In this document: positions 60,581 through 64,000 of the stretch, in pieces
How the letters are laid out: each line of letters starts with the position of its first letter
How positions within the stretch are numbered: position 1 is the stretch's first letter
NCBI RefSeq assembly: GCF_001418205.1
Contig: NZ_LIQF01000001.1
Location: 278,863 to 342,862, forward strand
Direction of reading: 5' to 3'
From: Marinomonas fungiae
Lineage (GTDB): Bacteria > Pseudomonadota > Gammaproteobacteria > Pseudomonadales > Marinomonadaceae
Length of the DNA stretch: 64,000 nucleotides
Translations under genes and position numbers: made by a program
Notes under the pieces: model-generated
What the model saw: the letters and a program-made list of their open reading frames with translations, nothing else
The model's database searches: none
Told to the model about the DNA's origin: nothing

Positions 60581-62011
60581 ATGTCAGAAAGCATGATCAC
60601 TCGTTGTCCAAAATGTTCAACCACTTTCCGTGTCACACAGGAAGTGCTTAATATGGCCAAAGGCAAGGTACGCTGTGGTCAATGCTTTCATATTTTTACT
60701 GCCAAGCCTGCTCAAACTGCTTCAGAAAACAGACCTGTTGCAGCCACATCCTCTAACAACGCAGCGCAACAACCCACTCCAATCAAGCAAGAGACGCCAA
60801 AGCCAACAGCCGAACAAGACCAACTGACACAACGGGAAAGCACGCCCCCAGAACAACCTCCCGAACAAAACAGGTCTGCACAGCAGTCACCTGCCACCGA
60901 GACAATTAAAGACGATGGCACGGTTAACCCAGATTGGCTGGACACACTCTTTAACGAAGAAGATTTAGAACCCTATACCCCCCCAAAAAACAGCAGCGCG
61001 CGTTTTATTGGCAGCCCTATTGACGATGAGCTGTTTGATGATTTGGACCAAACTACACAATCTGAAGCGCCGCAGAAGCCTGCACCACAAATGGCACGCC
61101 AACCTCAACGCCCGAAAACTTCACGCCCGCAACCAGAGCCAACAAAAAAAGAGCGCACTGAGGAATTGGCCCCATGGGAAGTTGAGCTGGCCGAACTTGA
61201 AGCTCAATTCAGTGAGCAATCGCCGGAATCTAAGCCCATTTTCAGTGAAGCATTAACCAAAGCTGCCCGCACACCAGATACACCGAAATCAAAACCAGCA
61301 ACAACGCCCCTGACAAAACAATATGTCTCTACTCCAGAAGCGGAAGAGCCAGATTACATGCAGGCCTTGCATTCGCTTGCTCAAGATGTGTCAAAACATG
61401 AAAGCATGAGTCATGCTGACTATTCCTCACAAGAATCAATGAAGCAATTAGCAGCTGAATACAGCTTAGCCGCCTTAACAGGCTCAGAACAAGAGCCATC
61501 TAAGCGTCATCGCAAACGAAGTAAGCACACTTGGCTATGGACATTCGCATCGTTAATTGCCTTAATCGTGCTGGTGACACAAATCGCGACAGGCTACTTT
61601 GAGCAAGGCAGTCGTTCACCAGAATTTCGCGCATTTTACAAAGCAGCCTGCTCTTACCTAGGTTGCACTCTACCTGCATTTGAAGACGTTAATGCCGTTG
61701 AAATTGAGCATGTCCGCATTCAGAGCCACCCGACCCTTGCAAACAGTTTGCAAGTCAATGCCATCATGACCAACCGTAGCAGCTTTGCCCAAGCCATGCC
61801 TAAGCTCGCGCTAGAGTTCTACGATCTCAATGGTCGCCCAGTCGCGGCCCGCTTGTTCGCGCCGCAAAACTACTTGCATAAAGACTTTTTAGACATCACC
61901 TTTATGCCACCCAACACGCCTATCCACATCGTAATTCAGATTCAAGATCCTGGTGCAAGGGCAGTCACCCATCAAATCAAAGTGTTTGCCGACAACACTC
62001 AGTCCTACTAA
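60581..62011 (+). CDS. Zinc-ribbon and DUF3426 membrane protein
   Basis: The protein has 476 residues. An MJ0042-type zinc ribbon (C9, C12, C32, C35) starts the protein, and a long, low-complexity Pro/Gln/Glu/Thr-rich segment (about 45-260) follows. One membrane helix (about 315-335) leads into a DUF3426 domain (about 355-470), probably periplasmic. Function unknown. It sits between prmA and dusB as in many gammaproteobacteria. AAGGAAAA is somewhat distant from the ATG. Confidence 0.85.
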   Translation: MSESMITRCPKCSTTFRVTQEVLNMAKGKVRCGQCFHIFTAKPAQTASENRPVAATSSNNAAQQPTPIKQETPKPTAEQDQLTQRESTPPEQPPEQNRSAQQSPATETIKDDGTVNPDWLDTLFNEEDLEPYTPPKNSSARFIGSPIDDELFDDLDQTTQSEAPQKPAPQMARQPQRPKTSRPQPEPTKKERTEELAPWEVELAELEAQFSEQSPESKPIFSEALTKAARTPDTPKSKPATTPLTKQYVSTPEAEEPDYMQALHSLAQDVSKHESMSHADYSSQESMKQLAAEYSLAALTGSEQEPSKRHRKRSKHTWLWTFASLIALIVLVTQIATGYFEQGSRSPEFRAFYKAACSYLGCTLPAFEDVNAVEIEHVRIQSHPTLANSLQVNAIMTNRSSFAQAMPKLALEFYDLNGRPVAARLFAPQNYLHKDFLDITFMPPNTPIHIVIQIQDPGARAVTHQIKVFADNTQSY

Positions 62012-62012
62012 A

Positions 62013-62050
62013 TGTGCATTTATTGAACATCCTGTAAATAAGCACAAATT
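62013..62050 (+). terminator. Weak candidate terminator after the DUF3426 gene
   Basis: TGTGC/GCACA and TTATT/AATAA form a two-part stem with a 2-base bulge, followed by AATTTT. Stem strength is modest. Confidence 0.3.
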
Positions 62051-62076
62051 TTAGCCAATTTCTGAGTTGTCAAGAC

Positions 62077-62105
62077 TTCAAAAAACCGAATCCCCTAGGT
62101 ATTAT
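62077..62105 (+). promoter_or_regulatory. Candidate promoter of dusB-fis with GC-rich discriminator
   Basis: TTCAAA (62077-62082), a 17-base spacer and TATTAT (62100-62105), followed by TCACGCCCGCTC. GC-rich sequence just after the -10 is typical of stringently controlled promoters, and the E. coli dusB-fis promoter is of that kind. The dusB ATG lies 60 bases downstream. Confidence 0.5.
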
Positions 62106-62164
62106 TCACGCCCGCTCGACGGTGTAGCAGATCTTTAACAACAGATTCGGTATTTAGACACATC

Positions 62165-63130
62165 ATGGCCTTTAGCATTGGCAATTACAGCATCGAAAAG
62201 CCCGTTATTCTTGCTCCAATGGCAGGTGTAACCGACTTACCCTTTCGACGCCTTTGTCATCAGTATGGTGCCGGTTTAGTCGTCTCAGAAATGGTCACAT
62301 CTGATGTGCGCCTATGGGATACTAATAAAAGCCGTATGCGCCTAGTTCATGATGCGGAAGTGGCACCTCGATCCGTACAAATAGCAGGCTCTGATCCCAT
62401 CATGATGGCCCAAGCGGCGCGTCAAAATGTAGAGCTTGGCGCTCAAATTATTGATATCAATATGGGCTGCCCCGCAAAAAAAGTACTTAATAAAGCAGCT
62501 GGTTCCGCTTTGTTGCAAGATGAGCCTCTCGTTCAAAAAATACTCGAATCCGTCGTTAGTAGTGTTGATGTTCCGGTGACGCTAAAAATCCGTACCGGTT
62601 GGTCGCCCGATCAACGTAACGGACTAACAATTGCGAAAATAGCCGAACAGTCTGGCATTCAAGCCCTCGCTGTGCATGGCCGCACACGTGCTTGTAAGTT
62701 TAAAGGCGAAGTGGAATACGACACCATTGCTGAAATTAAGCAGGCAATCTCCATTCCTGTGTTTGCCAATGGTGACATCCAAACAGCTGAACAAGCCAAG
62801 CAAGTATTAGATTACACGCAAGCCGATGCGGTGATGATTGGTCGCGCTGCTCAAGGACGCCCATGGATATTTCGGGAAATCAATCACTACTTAGAACACA
62901 ACGAGCTTTTGACACCTCCAGCAACGGATGAGGTCCAAGCTATCGTTATCAATCACGTTAAGGCGTTACATGATTTTTACGGTAGCTTCATGGGAGCAAG
63001 AATTGCACGCAAGCACGTTGGCTGGTATCTGCAAACATTGGCAGACACAACGCCATTTCGAAGCCAGTTTAATCGCATCGACGATGCGCAAGAACAGCTC
63101 GATCTGTTGAATGAATTCTTTGTTTCTTAG
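62165..63130 (+). CDS. dusB: tRNA-dihydrouridine synthase B
   Basis: The protein has 321 residues. FMN-binding TIM barrel: LAPMAGVTDLPFR at the start, the active-site Cys in NMGCPAKKV, HGRTRACKFKG and ANGDIQT. It reduces uridines in the tRNA D-loop. It is in operon with fis (from the stop to the fis start at 63231 there is no terminator). Confidence 0.96.
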   Translation: MAFSIGNYSIEKPVILAPMAGVTDLPFRRLCHQYGAGLVVSEMVTSDVRLWDTNKSRMRLVHDAEVAPRSVQIAGSDPIMMAQAARQNVELGAQIIDINMGCPAKKVLNKAAGSALLQDEPLVQKILESVVSSVDVPVTLKIRTGWSPDQRNGLTIAKIAEQSGIQALAVHGRTRACKFKGEVEYDTIAEIKQAISIPVFANGDIQTAEQAKQVLDYTQADAVMIGRAAQGRPWIFREINHYLEHNELLTPPATDEVQAIVINHVKALHDFYGSFMGARIARKHVGWYLQTLADTTPFRSQFNRIDDAQEQLDLLNEFFVS

Positions 63131-63230
63131 CACGTTAGGAAACATTTCTGGTACCTGAATGAGATTGCGAGATTACCCATCTCACGCACGTCTATTCAAA
63201 ATGGTTAGCTTTAAAATAGAAGGTTACTCT

Positions 63231-63509
63231 GTGGTAGATCAAACACATACTCAAACGTTTCAAACAGCTTCAACTGAGCAATCACAAACCCTGCGCGACA
63301 ATGTTGAAAAAGCATTGCAGAACTACTTTGCTCACTTAGACGGCCAACCTGTTACTGATTTGTACCAACTAGTGTTAGCTGAGGTAGAGGCACCTTTGCT
63401 AGAGTCCGTCATGAACTACACTAAAGACAATCAAACCAAAGCGTCCGCGATTCTAGGTCTAAATCGTGGTACGCTACGCAAAAAGCTGAAGCAGTACGGT
63501 ATGCTGTAA
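63231..63509 (+). CDS. fis: DNA-binding protein Fis
   Basis: The protein has 92 residues from a GTG at 63231 with AAGGT upstream; the frame is open to 63159, but that part does not look like Fis. The C-terminal helix-turn-helix [26 protein letters not shown] is nearly identical to gammaproteobacterial Fis. Fis bends DNA and controls rRNA and growth-phase genes. A strong terminator follows the stop. Confidence 0.95.
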   Translation: MVDQTHTQTFQTASTEQSQTLRDNVEKALQNYFAHLDGQPVTDLYQLVLAEVEAPLLESVMNYTKDNQTKASAILGLNRGTLRKKLKQYGML

Positions 63510-63511
63510 GT

Positions 63512-63538
63512 AAAAAAGGGCGCACTCCGCCCTTTTTT
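63512..63538 (+). terminator. Intrinsic terminator of dusB-fis
   Basis: GGGCG (63518-63522) pairs with CGCCC (63528-63532), extended by A-T pairs, with six T residues (63533-63538). It ends 55 bases before the purH start. Confidence 0.9.
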
Positions 63539-63593
63539 CGTTTTACCCGTTCCCCTAACTTAATAAAACGTTAATCACATTGCGAGAAGCATA

Positions 63594-64000
63594 ATGGCAA
63601 ACACAACTCCAATTAAACGCGCTCTTATCAGCGTTTCTGACAAAACTGGCATTGTAGAATTTGCACGCGAATTGGCTAGCCAAGGCGTAGAAATCCTGTC
63701 GACTGGCGGTACTTACAAACTGTTGCTTGAGAACAGCGTTGCAGCAGTTGAAGTTTCTGACTACACAGGCTTCCCTGAAATGATGGACGGTCGAGTTAAG
63801 ACCCTTCACCCGAAAGTTCACGGCGGCATTTTGGGTCGTCGTGACATTGACGGTGCAATCATGCAAGAGCACGGCATCCAAGAAATCGACATGGTTGTGG
63901 TTAACCTATACCCATTCGAAGCGACCATCGCTCGTCCTGACTGCGATCTACCACTAGCGATCGAAAACATCGACATCGGTGGTCCGACAATGGTTCGTTC
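63594..64000 (+). CDS. purH: Bifunctional AICAR formyltransferase/IMP cyclohydrolase, N-terminal part (runs off right edge)
   Basis: ATG 63594 (GAGAAG upstream) opens a frame to the window end, 135 codons. [24 protein letters not shown] and [10 protein letters not shown], then [20 protein letters not shown] are PurH signatures of the IMP cyclohydrolase domain, which closes the purine ring. The formyltransferase domain is outside the window. Confidence 0.95.
   Translation, partial: MANTTPIKRALISVSDKTGIVEFARELASQGVEILSTGGTYKLLLENSVAAVEVSDYTGFPEMMDGRVKTLHPKVHGGILGRRDIDGAIMQEHGIQEIDMVVVNLYPFEATIARPDCDLPLAIENIDIGGPTMVR

Overview
The window is a gene-dense stretch of a gammaproteobacterial chromosome and almost all of it is core genome. 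Gene content and order point to the Oceanospirillales, most likely a Marinomonas-like marine bacterium. The supporting signs are tdk and rdgC near prc, the miaB-phoH-ybeY-corC-lnt block followed by ybeL-leuS-lptE-holA, dusB-fis-purH, accB-accC-prmA, a [4Fe-4S] CysH, moderate GC, and proteobacterial families such as DUF2333, DUF2959, DUF2788, DUF3426 and DUF5610. The genus is inferred from memory of these families and was not tested by a search. No rRNA, tRNA, CRISPR array, insertion sequence, prophage or integrase was seen.

Layout. 0-11.4 kb: edge-truncated M18 aminopeptidase, prc protease, DUF2788, a YbfE-like regulator, tdk, rdgC, a cation efflux transporter, rmuC, a YigZ protein, rapA and rluA. 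11.4-17.9 kb: mostly small or poorly known genes (CWC protein, DUF2959 lipoprotein, NYN nuclease, cupin, flagellar-rod-like peptide), a histone-deacetylase-like enzyme, an Hpt/degenerate HD-GYP protein, an EVE protein and a putative outer-membrane barrel. 18-28 kb: miaB-phoH-ybeY-corC-lnt operon (tRNA modification, rRNA maturation, lipoprotein acylation), ybeL, leuS, lptE, holA.

28-41 kb is a signalling-rich region. It holds a soluble FIST-domain chemotaxis transducer, the prkA-yeaH-spoVR stress operon, a large protein joining two cNMP-binding-like domains, an acyltransferase-like domain and an SGNH hydrolase, and a PAS-GGDEF-EAL protein. 41-48.5 kb: dapA with an unusual structured leader that includes a lysine-rich short ORF, nadE, a small membrane protein, a four-gene pseudopilin operon, a DUF5610 protein and an alpha/beta hydrolase. 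48.6-64 kb: pabB-nudix, cysH, an HTH-only LysR protein, a dGTPase-like enzyme, a lipoprotein-DUF2333-GNAT operon, dsbD, accB-accC, prmA, a DUF3426 protein, dusB-fis and the start of purH.

The items that most deserve a second look are the dapA leader, the four-domain cNMP/acyltransferase/SGNH fusion, the Hpt protein whose HD-GYP catalytic residues are replaced, the soluble FIST transducer, and several unassigned hairpins and palindromes in promoter or junction regions. All coordinates and motifs were read by eye. Family assignments rest on recognised motifs and not on database searches.
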